Below, piece after piece: positions 11,202 to 23,569 of a DNA stretch of 64,000 nucleotides. The notes beneath the pieces were generated by a model. The model was not told the DNA's origin. It saw nothing but the letters and a program-made list of their open reading frames with translations, and ran no database searches. The stretch covers positions 45,832,574 to 45,896,573 of the forward strand of contig CM034531.1 of assembly GCA_020002185.1 (NCBI GenBank). The letters run 5' to 3'. A program made the translations under genes and the position numbers. Source of the DNA: Paraescarpia echinospica (lineage: Eukaryota > Annelida > Polychaeta > Sabellida > Siboglinidae). Numbering within the stretch: position 1 is the first letter of the stretch; the number at the start of each line of letters is the position of its first letter.

Positions 11202-12496
11202 GTCTGTGACAACAAGTCAGTTTGTTTGAAAGCAAGATCTAACAGTGGTGATTCAAGACGGTATACGTGTGCTGGCGGTCGAGTCCGTCAGACCTCATTG
11301 ACTTTCTTGCGTACTTTCATCTTTGACCGGTAGGGTGGTGTTAGTGGAAGGTATTGTCACACACGCTTCGAGAAACGATGTCTTGTTTCAATTCCAGTTC
11401 GATGATGACATCAATCAATGTTCTTGTATTTCGCTCATAGATGAGAGTTCCTTACTCGTTGGATGCAGAGGTTCGCATTCCATTATACCCCACAGGTATA
11501 TATATATACTCTGGTTATTTGTGTTGCTGTTATTCAGTCACGCGTCATGGGCAAAGACATGCGGTATACCTGATCCTGATATAGGTCACGACCGGCTACA
11601 CCCGGGGTTCTTTATGCAAGAGATACATCTTTTCTAAATTAGCTCAAGAAACTAACCGTTTGTAATTTGGTCGAGTAACGACTTTCGATGTACACGAATG
11701 TTACCTTCATTAATGCGGATAAAAGAATTAGCTGCAGACATGCGTATATACGTACGGGAAACCACCGTTCCAGTAAGTGGCACATATTGTTTAACTTTCA
11801 GTTCGAGAGCGTCACGCACATTACCACTTCACATACGGTAGCGCTATGATAAACACGACTAGAGCTTGGAACCAGGCGTGAAATATTGTGTATTTTTCTG
11901 AATGGGTTCTACTTAAATGGCAACAATTCAGACCTGTATCAATTATTATTATTATTTAGTATACATACATTGAGAATTATTATTGTATTCGATATTTTTG
12001 TCTGAATCCTCATTTTAACTTAGTAACGGGTATAACCCGTTAAAGGGATTCTTTGTAAGCTAATATGCATTAGAGGTGTACCGTATCAAAACGTATTAAT
12101 TTCCCATAAGTACTTTCTCTGCTACTTATGTCTTGCATGTTTATGCATAATGTGGGTGTTATCTGCGCAAACAACCGATAAACAGTTGTGTTTACGTGAA
12201 TTATTTTGAGCTTGCTGCCACGTGGATGATTAATTCTGCAGCCCGCGTATAATGAATATTCATGCACGCGCAGTGAGCCACACGACGACCGTTGACGTCA
12301 CACACATAGTTGACATGTTAGTTTCCGAGGTGAGTTGATTCAAGCAATGGCATTGTAAATAAGCAATTTGTAGACATATGCATATTGACAGCTATTTTTA
12401 TAAGTGTAGGAAGCGTATGCACTGTTTAGTTACCCTGCTTCCCAATGCCGTCAGCCGAGTAATGTTTCGATTACATAGAATTATAACGTCCGCGGA

Positions 12497-12641
12497 CGGC
12501 TGCAGTCGGTGTCACGACCGCTTGAAGTTGAGTAGTTTATGCAATGTGTCTACAGTAAGTAATATGATCTATTATATTACTTACTGTACAGTAGACACAT
12601 TGCATAAACGACTCAAGCGCTCGAGGTCGGTGTCAGCTGCC
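12497..12641. repeat. Inverted repeat (long hairpin)
   Basis: Arms 12497-12564 and 12574-12641 pair across a ~9-nt loop. The inner part, including GTTTATGCAATGTGTCTAC, matches perfectly apart from a small indel; the outer part is looser. No target duplication is seen. Confidence 0.8.
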
Positions 12642-13375
12642 GCTGGGACTGTCACTGAGTCTGTCGAGCCTCAACTACAATAACTAACATAGCCTTAGCT
12701 TTAGGCTTAGGCAAAGGTCTCGTCTTTCTAGTTAATAAAATTGTCCAATATTTGACATGCAGTGAACGAAAATGCACGCTAAAATATCAGTATATGCAAC
12801 CATAGCAAGATGATTAACCTGGTCGTGGATGTAATTTGTTTGCCTAAAGGCTAAATATGGGTCCCTGGGATTTGGGTATGTGTGTCTACGAGTCTTGCCT
12901 TTCCAAATTCCAGTCAGCCGTTTTTGAAAAGTCCCCGTTTCCCCACTTATTTGAACCGAAACATAAAAATGTGAGATTCGTACGTTCACAGAATGTTTTT
13001 AATGCTACAGCTACGATTGCCAGTAAACCTGGCTGGCATGTCATCATTCAATGTAAACATTTTAGGTGTGTAGTACACAATACCATGTTGCCACGGAATT
13101 TTGCGATGCACGAATTTTAGACACCAGCAGATCTGCACTCTAGTATACATAAGTTTTTATCCATGAATATATTATTATAAATCTATAATACATCAGATCA
13201 AGTTGCACTGCTTCATGTGAATAGCACATTTGATAATAATAGTACTCGCTAAAACAAATTAAACATTTATTTTTGATATGTTACTTTACTGTTATTGTAC
13301 ACTTTTCACGAGAATGGCCCATATGTATAATTATGTACAACATTAATTATTTGAGCAAGAATAAAGGAAAATATG

Positions 13376-13559
13376 CAGTGCACTCTGGATAAGGTCGAAC
13401 TTCCAGAGACCCATGACAATACTGATAAGTGGAATTTCTGATAACTAGAAAGTTATCAGAAGGTCCTCTTATTGGGACCTTTGCCCTTGACCGAGGAAAA
13501 GATTGATTTAACTTAGCAAAAATTCACTTATGTGAGTTCAAGTTATCTGGAGTGCACTG
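13376..13559. mobile_element. 184-bp MITE, pogo/Tc1-mariner-like ends
   Basis: Terminal inverted repeats CAGTGCACTCTGGATAA (13376-13392) and TTATCTGGAGTGCACTG (13543-13559) differ at two positions. TA follows the right end and TG (a possible mutated TA) precedes the left end. The middle has a second short hairpin around TTCTGATAACT (near 13435-13460). CAGT ends with a TA target suggest the pogo/Tigger branch; no coding capacity. Confidence 0.7.
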
Positions 13560-15620
13560 TATATGACCAATGCATACAGGTAATTACGTAGAAGCAAATT
13601 AAAAGTTGGCCAAAGTAATGGATTGGGATTTTAGTCTGACTGAATCAACATAACAAAGTTCTCTTGTATTTCTTTTCCATTAAGCCAGCTGTACACTTGG
13701 TGATAAGTCCCATAATCCAATATATAAAATGAATTAATCTGCACAGTGTTGAGGTAGATAACTCATATTTAGGCTCAGTTTCCTAAATTCAACTTTGTTT
13801 ATTTGCAGGAACATTGGAAATAGCTGAGTTGATGGAAAGAGGAAATTGAAGAGCTCTACTTAACACTGCCATTAATTGGACAATGGGTCACCTGACATAA
13901 AATGATGTCTGACTTTGTTCTGCCCCATTCTGTTCTGGGAAGTTGTACCTCACTTTGAGTTTCAAGTGGATGTGTGCATCTGATAGTTTTGTGTATCAAA
14001 GTGCATAGCAGTGCTATTAATAGGACAATATGTTAACTGACACAGTAGTGAAGAAGATGTCTGACTTTGTTCTGCCACATTAATTCCGTGTGGCTTCTGC
14101 TGGGAATATGTACATTACTAAGTTTCAAATGGATTTGTGCAATCGATCGATTTGTGCATCCAAATGCACATCATCCCGTCATTATGTTGAAAAGTAAGAG
14201 TACATAATAAAATGTATGCTTTCTTATGCTCATCATGTTTGGATCGTGTTCTACAGCATATTCTTCAAAATTTGTTGAAACAAGTTTGTGTTAAGTGAAT
14301 TATACTGGGAGTAGTGTATAAAAAGTTGTTGACAAAGTTGCTTTTACAATAATTTTGAAAATTTATAAAATATAAATGTTCCACAACTTTCAAAATGTCT
14401 TTGGGATCTTCTTGAGCTAAATACACCAATGATGACTGAAAGCAGTGTTTTAGAATATGCGTTACTTTTAAAATTTTGTAATTTTATAACTTTATTTCCA
14501 TCATACAATGGCCATTTTTTTTTATCGAAACGGGAGTTCGACAAAAACAAATTCAATATATATCTTTTACTCTAAATGATGGGCAGAACAAATAATTATT
14601 GCACTCCCAGTACAAAATAAAATAAGTTTTTACACTGATGCAATACAGTGTAGATTTTAATATTTTGTCGACAATAATGTTATGCTCTTTATAGATCTAC
14701 ATTTTTGAAACTAAAACTGGCAGAAGTAAACCTTACGTAGATAGGAAAGTACATAACCGCCTATCCTATTTTAATACTGTAAATTTCGTAAGTGATGTAC
14801 AATGTATTTATACTGTTTATGCAAATAGCAGCTGGATTTATGGTGCAAATAAAATGGTTTCATTATTGAATGTTTCTCGGTTTCAATAAGTTTCTGTTAT
14901 CTAAACGTTTCGTTAAAACTTCACTTCAAAATGTATAGCCAGATGTACCTAGTGAAAAATTAACATGATAGTACCATAGTTTTTATATTCCAAAAAAACA
15001 ATGCCAATGATTCAATATGACATAGGCGGCTTCGTGCATGCAGAGGTGGTGTTTTTTCTTTTAAATCAATCCGTCTGTCATGAACTGTTGCTATGTTCAT
15101 TCTCCGTTTATTCCATTCTTTCTTTCTTTACTTTACTGAATCTGTGACATAAACAGCAGCTGGTCCACGTTTTATTTTGATAATTTTATCGGTCACGACT
15201 CATTCGCATGGCGGTGTTTAATCCAAATATACACATGTTGATGACGTATTTCTTGCATCCATTAACTCGGCGTAGCTAATCGAAGTCGGACGGACATTCC
15301 CGAATATTCATGAGCATGCCTTATACGGATTGTGAAGGTGGGCCCAAAGTAGAAACTCCGCGTACGCAAAGTAATTTTTTCGATATATTGTCAGGGTCAT
15401 TAGTGTTTAATAAAACATAATTCTAATGAAATAAAGGCATAGAATTACATAAAATAATCATATTAACAGGATTACCTAATAACTGCGTACATTACAAAGA
15501 GATTAAAATTCTCAAAGAATCCCTTTAACGATTGGCTATATTTTTATTTGAATAACATTTGTAGACAATATATCAGTAACTGTTAAGCTATAATATCTAC
15601 ATAATAACATTGAATGTATA

Positions 15621-15653
<33 letters not shown>

Positions 15654-15662
15654 GTGTGTGTC

Positions 15663-15694
<32 letters not shown>

Positions 15695-15890
15695 CACTGT
15701 AAATATGTAAATTTATATATTGGTTTACTACCAACGTTAAATTGCAACAATGACAAAATTGTAATAGTGGCTTTGTATCGTACGTAACCATAAAAGGGGC
15801 CAATTGGCAATTACAGAAAGGCTGAGTTATTTATTTGATGATACTATATTATAGCGCATCAGTGCGATCGGATGGTTCATCTTAGCTTCA

Positions 15891-18055
15891 AATAAATAAA
15901 ATAAATAAATATGCTTATATAGCGCCAACTCTAGTTAGAAACTATTCAAGGCGCTTTACATGTAAAATAGTAATAAATCCAAAAAGTAATTAATTAAATA
16001 AAAAAATTATATTAAAAAAGTATCTTTAAATGTTAGTATTATCATGTCATATAAACAAAAGATAATTGATAAAAGCTTAATGCCAAGTCTAAAAGTCACA
16101 ATAGCAGTTAAAATATTGATTAAAAGAGAGTGTTTAAAAGTGCTCTTAAAAGTATCGGTGTTCATTACATGCATTGAAAACAAGTAGATCACTCCGCAGA
16201 TCCGGGACTGCTGCGGCTGCTGGAGTTAAAATATCGATTAAAATAGAGTGTTTTTAATGCGCTTTTAAAAGCTGCTTCACTGTTTAGTTCACGCATTGAT
16301 GTGGGTAAATCGTTCCAGAGGTCCGGAGCTGCTGCCATAAAACTCGCGTCTCCAACTTTGCATCTTGTTCGCAGTCTCGCAAGTTGACGATTTCCCGCTG
16401 ACCGAAGGGACCTGGTGGGCACGTAGAGGCAGACAAACTCGCTCAGGTACACGGGCCCACACTTGTTGACAGCTCGGTGCACGAATATCAGGACCTTGAA
16501 ACGAACGCGTTCTCGTACCGGCAGCCAATGTAGGTCTTGGAGCACTGGCGTGATGCTTGCGTATTTGGGCACTCGCACGATCATTCTGGCTGCAGAGTTT
16601 TGGACACGCTGTAACCGTACAAAGTTCTTGTCCATGGTGCCGTACAGGAGGGAGTTGCAGTAGTCGAGCCTTGATGTCACTAGTGCGTTGACTACTCTCT
16701 CCCTCGTCTGTCTTGGCAGGAACTTGTTGATTTGGCTGATGTGATGTAGGTGGAAATAGCAGGACCGGATAATCGCTGATGTGTTGGCAGACATGTCCAT
16801 ATGACAGTCCAAGACGGCACCAAGGTCTTTAATCTGATGCACAGATCAGATGAGAGAACCACCAACATTGATGCTGAGATCGTTTACTAACTTCTTTGCA
16901 GAAACTGGGACAATCGGAAGGAACTCGGTTTTCTGGTCGTTCAGTTTGAGGTAATTAGAGGTCAGCCACTCCCGAATCTCCATGACGCAGGCTTCAAGAC
17001 GCTGTAGGGCCTCGAGTAATGCCGTAGGATTAAGCGCAAACGCACGCATCAGCTGCATGTCATCAGCATAATAATGAAACGTTACACCGTGCCTTCTTAT
17101 GACATCGCCGACTGGTTGGACATACGGAGAGAACAGGACGGATCCCTGCGGCACTCCTGTTTTAAGAATGTGATGTTCAGATGCACTCTGGCCAATTACA
17201 ACACGCTGCTTGCGGTCTTGCAGATATGATTCCATCCACTGGAGGGCATAACCTTGAATACCATAACGCTTGCTGAGCCGATTGAGTAGAGTAGTGTGGT
17301 CAATCGTGTCAAAAGCTGAACTCAGGTCAAAAAGCACGAGCAAAGTGCCTTCTTTGCGATCCAAGGCCACCCGGACATCACTGCAGACTTTCAACAATGC
17401 GGTTTCTGTAGAGTGAAGAGCACGTCACGGTCCAGAAATGGCTTCTTCAACAGTGGACGAACACGAACCTCATTAAGGACGCTGGCACTGTTCCTTCTTC
17501 AAACGACTTGTTGGTAATAGCTGTAATAACTGGTACCAATGATGACAGGCACTGCTGAATTTGTTTGCCTGGCAGAGGATCGAGTTGACAGCTCTTTGTT
17601 AATCCAGACACAATCTTGTGTATCTCCTCTTCCGATGTTGGCACGAGCAAAACGAGAAGTTCATTGAAACATGCCTTCTCTCTCACTGGTGTGTTTGAGC
17701 GGTACATCGTTTCTAACGCTGCCCGAATCTGTTGCACTTTGTTGGTGAAGTGTTGCGCGAACTTACTACAACCATCACCAGTGGATTCAAAGTCCGGATA
17801 AATGTTCTTCTGTTCAGCCCCGAAGGACCTCATGAGCCGGAACATCGATTTGTTGTCAGCTCTCTGCAGAGTGTCTTGATAGTAGTTACTCTTAGCCTTA
17901 GCTATGCAAACTGTCGAAGCATTGCGGGCTTCGACATAGAGCTGCCGGTGAACTTCGAGTTTGGTCGTCCTCCAACGATGTTCACACTGGCGTCTCTTCT
18001 CTCTAGCCTCCTTCACCTTTCTGTTGTACTAGGCTTGACCGTCACTGACATAAGC
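15891..18055 (-). mobile_element. 5'-truncated L2/CR1-like LINE, left arm only
   Basis: On the minus strand, three ORF pieces cover the linker after the endonuclease (18016-17447), the RT core (17397-16846) and the thumb/C-terminus (16842-16189). The core has 'LLVLFDLSSAFDTIDH', 'GVPQGSV' and the catalytic Y-A-D-D; the thumb has 'LDYCNSLLYG' and 'LHWLPV'. The core and thumb are in the same frame, separated by a single stop, while one frameshift precedes the core, so this is a fairly young dead copy. The 3' end carries a GCGCC/GGCGC stem (15924-15962) and an (ATTT)n-like tail, as in L2-type elements. The right arm, near 22680, reads through the insertion point (CTTAGCT then CAGATACTTAC), which defines both ends. 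Confidence 0.9.
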
Positions 18056-18789
18056 ATCAGATACTTACAATTTTTAATTTAAGATATGTATTATTTTTCT
18101 GACGTATACCAGTAAATGTTTAAAAATGGAAAGCCTATGTTGGCTGTTTAGGCTATTCTAACATGAATTAAACCCCAATGCTTGCATATTATTACAGGGA
18201 ATATATATATTACCTGAAAGCGACACAATTGTTGAAAGTGACCTAAATGCAAATATTGGTACTCGTCAACACTGTTTTTTCACCAAGACAGACATTACAA
18301 AACGTATAGAAAGGGAGTAAACAGTAGCCGAAACTGGTTTCGTTAACCACCCACTTTACATACATGTCACTTCAGTCTACTTGGCCTATATCTCCGGAAT
18401 ATCTATAGTCCTGGGGTACTGTTGAATTGTGGTATCACAAAAACACCTGTGCCTAATTACACCACACTACTAGTGTTGCGGCCAAAGTGCAAATTTTACA
18501 AATAAAATACCTTTTTTTCACGGTTCATAGCTGCGTACATTATTGAATATTTTTTTATTGACAGGCGTTTAAATGTGCGTTGGATATGTTATGTTAAGGC
18601 AACAAACACAACATAACAAGTATGACTGTTCGGTTGTTTAACGGTTTACTTCCTTAAAGCACTTGGTAGAGTCACAAAGTTGCAAACGCACGCACACCCA
18701 CACATATAAACACACGCTTGCGCATGTTATTGAATTTAAGAAGAAATAGTATGACCGATAATGGTACATAATAATAATGACAACTTTAT

Positions 18790-19445
18790 TTTCGCACATT
18801 GAAAATGGCAACTGTACACTCTTTACAGTACAGTGATTTCTGTAATAATACGGCTGGCATCATCATCATTTAGAATAGTGCATGTCTTAAAACCATTTTT
18901 GATTTCTAGCATTTCGTGTAAAATATTCACGTTAGATATTAGTTCGTGTGATACGCCAGCCTGCCACACACGGCGAATATCATGTGCAGATACATCAGGA
19001 ATTGTATTACATTCATTTAGGATGTGACGGTGATTTGCGTTACTATTTGACCATAGATTTTTAATAGATATCTTGGCAACACTGTTTATGATCGGTGAAT
19101 TGTGGTTTATGGCTTTATTAATAAATGTTGTGAACCTTTGCTTTAAGATGACCAATAATGGTCAACTATTCAATAGCAATGATATAACATCACCGTGTGT
19201 AAGCGGTGCTAGTCCCCACAATTTCCTTAGTGCTTTTCGCCGTGCTATGCACATATTGCCAACACTAACTTTGGAGATCCCACACTGGAGCTCCATAGTA
19301 AGAGCAGCAATATTCTTTAATTAAACTGCACTTTACAGTGGTCTTAGTCGGACACTATACAACACGTTGAAAACCACAGTTCTGTTGTTGGGTTTACGAG
19401 TACGAGATCTTGTGGGTGTTAGCAAGGTGAGGTCGTCTGTGTATC
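18790..19445 (-). mobile_element. LINE 3' part, inverted copy at left-arm inner end
   Basis: This is the reverse-complement counterpart of the 3' part of the LINE at 19486-21900. The ORF 18823-19155 differs at only three residues from 21526-21858. Inward of 19325 the match continues in shorter, more diverged blocks: 19325-19350 with 21333-21367; 19352-19400 with 21166-21220; 19403-19445 with 21022-21065. The intervening pieces are missing from this side. Confidence 0.85.
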
Positions 19446-19485
19446 TTCTCTTGTTAAATCTTGTTAAAGACTATACGTTGAATGT

Positions 19486-21900
19486 ATGGATGTGTTAGGT
19501 GAAATACAGCAGTTAATACACACTAACAACCCTGCTTACGTTATATTCGGGGGTGATATGACCAGAGATCTGGCTAGGAATACGCCTCATGAACATACGT
19601 TACGGAATTTCATATTGGATTTTAATCTTACGGTATGCATAGATGCTCCAGATACGCTAGTGCCATACACTTACGTAAGCCCAAACAATTGTATCATTTT
19701 TAATCACGGCTACATTAGGATAGAAGGTTCTCGATTGTTCTATTATAGACGACTTGTTGTTTTCTGACCATGTACCACTTAAAGTTAGGTTGGATCTAAA
19801 TGTAGACCACATGTTCGAAAGAAACTATTGTTACAGAGTAGCATGGCATAAACCCAGTAATGAACTCATTAACCAATACAGTAGTGATCTTGAGTATAAA
19901 CTCTCCAGGTTACAATACGACAAAGAGGCTTTGCAGTGTAAGAATGTCATGTGTACAAACATGTTAACGAATTATCTAGAGTATACAATGATATATTATA
20001 TATGTGCACAGAAGCATCACAATGTATACCTATCCATACCCTCAAAATAATTTTAATTCATCTGGTGGTAGAAGGAAGGTTCCTGGGTGGTCAAAGGAAT
20101 TTGAACACCTGAAACAGGAGGCCATCTTGTGGCATCGACAGTGGCGAGAAGCGGGAAAGCGACAACAGTGTGACATTGCAGAAATGAGGCATATTACAAG
20201 AGCACGGTATCATAGGGCTGTTAGAAAACTCACGAGAGAAGATGACAGAATTCGGACTATTAAGATGGCTGAAGCCATTATTGAAACTAGAACCCGGGAT
20301 GTGTGTTATGAGGTGCGCCAGAAAAAAGGCAAAAATAAATTCTTGCCTCCTAGTATTGACGGTATGGTGAGTGGTGATGAAATAGCGCAACTTTATATAC
20401 GTTCATCAGTTGACGAGGTTATCGAAGGTGTCCAGCGATTGTAGCTGGGTAAGTCAGATGGTGAAGTGGGTCTTAATTCTGATCATGTCATACATGGTCC
20501 GAAAATACTATTTGTGCTGTTAGCATACATTTTAACAGTATGTTGATATATGGGCTATTGGTAGCATTGTTGCTAAACTGTTTGATGTTGTTATACTATC
20601 TAAGGGGAAAAATGCGCTCGCAACATTGTATTTGTAATTTGGTTTTAAATTAAATATGTCCACTACTCATTGCACATACGCTATGATGGAAACAATCAGT
20701 TATTACAATGCAAATGGCAGTAATGGGTATGCACTCATGTTAGATGCCAGCAAGGCATTCGACAGGATCAACTATTGCAAGCTGTTTAAAGTACTTCTAA
20801 ATCGTAAGGTATCACCTTTAGTGTTACGATTGTTGTTGTATATGTATACTAAACAAAAACTTCAAGTGAGATGGGGCTCTAGTATGTCATCCGAGTTTAC
20901 TAACTTTAATGGAGTCAAACAAGGATCAAGCCTTTCTTCTGTTCTTTTCTCCATATATATATGGATGGATTTTTTTAACAGTTAGAAAAGAGTGGTGTTG
21001 GATGCCACATGGGAACCACTATATCGGATACACAGACAACCTCACCTTGATAACACCGACAAGATCCGGTCTGAAAGATTGAATCGAGATTTGCGAAAAA
21101 AAATGTAGATGAATACAGTGTACATTTTAACGATTCTAAAAGCAGATATCTGATGTTTAGTGGTCGTAGTTGAAAACCCAACTGTGGTTTTTAATGACAC
21201 CGTGTTGTATAGTGTCCAGGATGCTGTACACCTGGGCCATCACATATCCGTTGTTAATGAGTATAGTTTAGTCGCCGATACCACTGCTAAATTTTGGAGA
21301 GGGTTTAATATGTTCATTGCGATTGTTTAAGGTGTTCATGGCCGACTATGTAAAGAGCTGTTTATTTAAAGAATATTGCTGCTCTTACTATGGAGCTCCA
21401 CTAAGGGATCTCCAAAGTTAGTGTTGGCACTATATGCATGGCGAAAAGCACTACGGAAGTTGTGGGGACTAGCACCGCTTACACACGGTGATGTTATATC
21501 ATTGCTATTGAATAGTTGACCATTATTGGTCATCTTAAAGCAAAGGTTCACAACATTTATTAATAAAGCCATGAACCACAATTCACCGATCATAAGCAGT
21601 GTTGCCAAGATATCTATTAAAAATCTATGGTCAAATAGTAACGCAAATCACCGTCACATCCTAAATGAATGTAATACAATTCCTGATGTATCTGCACATG
21701 ATATTCGCCGTGTGTGGCAGGCTGGCGTATCACACGAACTAATATATAACGTGAATATTTTACACGAAATGCTAGAAATCAAAAATGGTTTTAAGACATG
21801 CACTATTCTAAATGATGATGATGCCAGCCGTATTATTACAGAAATCACTGTACTGTAAAGAGTGTACAGTTGCCATTTTCAATGTGCGAAAATAAAGATG
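19486..21900 (+). mobile_element. LINE spanning the palindrome centre (endonuclease, RT, C-terminus)
   Basis: An AP-endonuclease-like part runs from 19486 to 19860 (a G-G-D-M box near 19550 and 'SDHVPLKVRL' at 19757). Next is a charged linker (20004-20444), then an RT core (20656-20985) with 'MLDASKAFDRINY' and 'NGVKQGSSLSSVLF'. The catalytic box, in a shifted frame at about 21020-21040, reads Y-T-D-N. A C-terminal domain follows at 21526-21858. Several frameshifts and the altered catalytic box show it is inactive. Its 3' end near 21900 (AATAAAGATGTCATTATTATT) is followed by ordinary right-arm sequence. The 19446-21021 part occurs once in the window and is the palindrome spacer. Clade not determined. 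Confidence 0.8.
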
Positions 21901-23569
21901 TCATTATTATTATGTAGCATTATCGGTCATACTATTTCTTCTTAAATTCAATAACATGCGCAAGCGTGTGTTTATGTGTGTGGGTGTGCGTGCGTTTGCA
22001 ACTTTGTGACTCTACCAAGTGCTTTAATGAAGAAAACCGTTAAACAACCGAACAGTCATACTTGTTATGTTGTGTTTTTTGTCTTAACATAACATGTCCA
22101 ACGCACATTTAAACGCCTGTCAATAAAAAATATTCAATAATGTACGCAGCTCTGAACCATGAGAAAAAAGTATTTTATTTGTAAAATTTGCACTTTGGCC
22201 GCAACACCAGTACTAGTAGTGTGTAATTGAGCGCAGGTATTTTAGTGATACCACAATTCAACTGTACCCCAGGACTAAAGATATATCTATAAAGTGGGTG
22301 GTTAACGAAACCAGTTTCGGCTACTGTTTACTCCCTTTCTATACGTTTTGTAATGTCTATCTTGGTAAAAAAAAAACAGTGTTGACGAGCACCAATATTT
22401 GCATATGGGCCACTTTCAAGACTTGTGTGACAGTTTGTTTTTAATTATACACGCAGTATTATTTCCTCGTTTTTGATCTCACATAATTATAACTTCAAGT
22501 CATACACATCGCTTTCAGGTAATGTATACATTCCCTGTAGTAATATGCAAGCAATGGGATTTAATTCATGTTAGAATAGCCTAAACAGCCAACATAGGCT
22601 TTCCATTTTTAAACATGTATTTCAAATACGTCAGAAAAATAATAGGTATCTTAAATTCAAAATTGTAAGTATCTGAGCTAAGACGAACCATCCGATCGCA
22701 CTGATGCGCTATAATATAGTATCATCAAATAAATAATTCAGCCTTTCTGTAATTGCCAATTGGCCCCTTTTATGATTATGTGCGACACAAAGTTTCCTCA
22801 CCAAAGTACCACTATTACGATGTGGTTATTGTTGTAATTTAACGTTGGTATAAACCAATATACATATGTATATATATATATATATACATATATACATATT
22901 TACAGTGTATATATGTATATATACATTCAATGTTTTTATGTATATATTATCGCTTAACAGTTACTGATATATTGTCGACAAATGTTGTGCAAATAGGTTA
23001 CACTCGTTACCAATTTAAAATGAGGATTCAGACAAAAATAACAAATACAATTAATTCGTAATGTATGTATACTAAATAATAATAATCATTAATACAGGTC
23101 TGAATTGTTACCATTTAAGTAGAACCCATTCAGAAAAATATACAATATTTCACGCCCGGTTACAAGCTCTAGTTGTGTTTATGATAGCGCTACCGTGTGT
23201 GAGGTGGAAATGTGCGTGACGCTCTCGAGCTGAAAGTTAAACAATATGTGCCATTTACTGGAATATACGCTCGCCTGCAGCTAATTCTTTTATCTGCCTT
23301 AATGAAGATATCATTCTTTTACATTGAAAGTCGTGATTCGACCATATTACAAACGTTTAGTTTCTTGAGCTAATTTAGAAATGATGTATATCTTGTATAA
23401 AGAGCCCCGTGTGTAGCCGGTCATGACCCTTTGTCCATGTCTTTGCCCATGACGCGTGACTGGATAACAGCAACACAAATAACCAGAGTATATTTACCTG
23501 TAGGGTATATTGGAAGGCGAATCTCTGCGTCTAACTACCAAGGAACTCTCATTGATGAGCGAAATATAT

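Larger units (their letters stand above)
12044..15524. mobile_element. 3.5-kb TTAA-flanked TIR element (Kolobok/T2-like), non-autonomous
   Basis: TIR AGGGATTCTTTG at 12044-12055 is matched by CAAAGAATCCCT at 15513-15524, with TTAA directly outside each end (12040-12043 and 15525-15528). The Kolobok superfamily and Xenopus T2 MITEs use TTAA targets and ends of the TTAAAGGR type, hence the label. piggyBac also targets TTAA but its ends start CCC, so it fits less well. The right arm has no such segment: its homology to 12030 continues directly to that of 15540. I found no THAP or transposase motif; the ORFs inside (12378-12683, 12857-13120, 14344-14556 minus) resemble nothing I recognise. The element contains a hairpin (12497-12641) and a nested MITE (13376-13559). 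Confidence 0.7.
3940..19445 (+). repeat. Left arm of ~33 kb imperfect palindrome
   Basis: Successive blocks match, in reverse complement and mirrored order, blocks of 21022-36805. Paired anchors: 4168-4443 with 36303-36581; 5160-5390 with 35340-35600; 8199-9353 (GPCR A) with 32661-33788 (GPCR B); 9867-10260 with 31740-32170; 10390-10975 with 27300-31340 (interrupted); 11310-12030 with 23030-23690; 15540-15890 with 22680-22985; 18060-18800 with 21900-22680; 18829-19195 with 21490-21855. In the last block I counted 3 differences in about 365 bp; in a 215-bp GPCR block I counted 10. Insertions present in only one arm break the match at several points. The outer boundary lies near 3940, where the homology fades at a TTTTTGTATTAC motif. 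Confidence 0.9.

Noticed and set aside
12857..13120. Transposase of the TTAA element
   Set aside because: The 87-codon ORF shows no THAP, DDE or zinc-finger pattern that I can recognise.
18823..21858. Matching 110-codon ORFs at 18823-19155 and 21526-21858 as a duplicated host gene
   Set aside because: Both are the C-terminal part of one LINE, continuous with its RT; the match is due to the palindrome.
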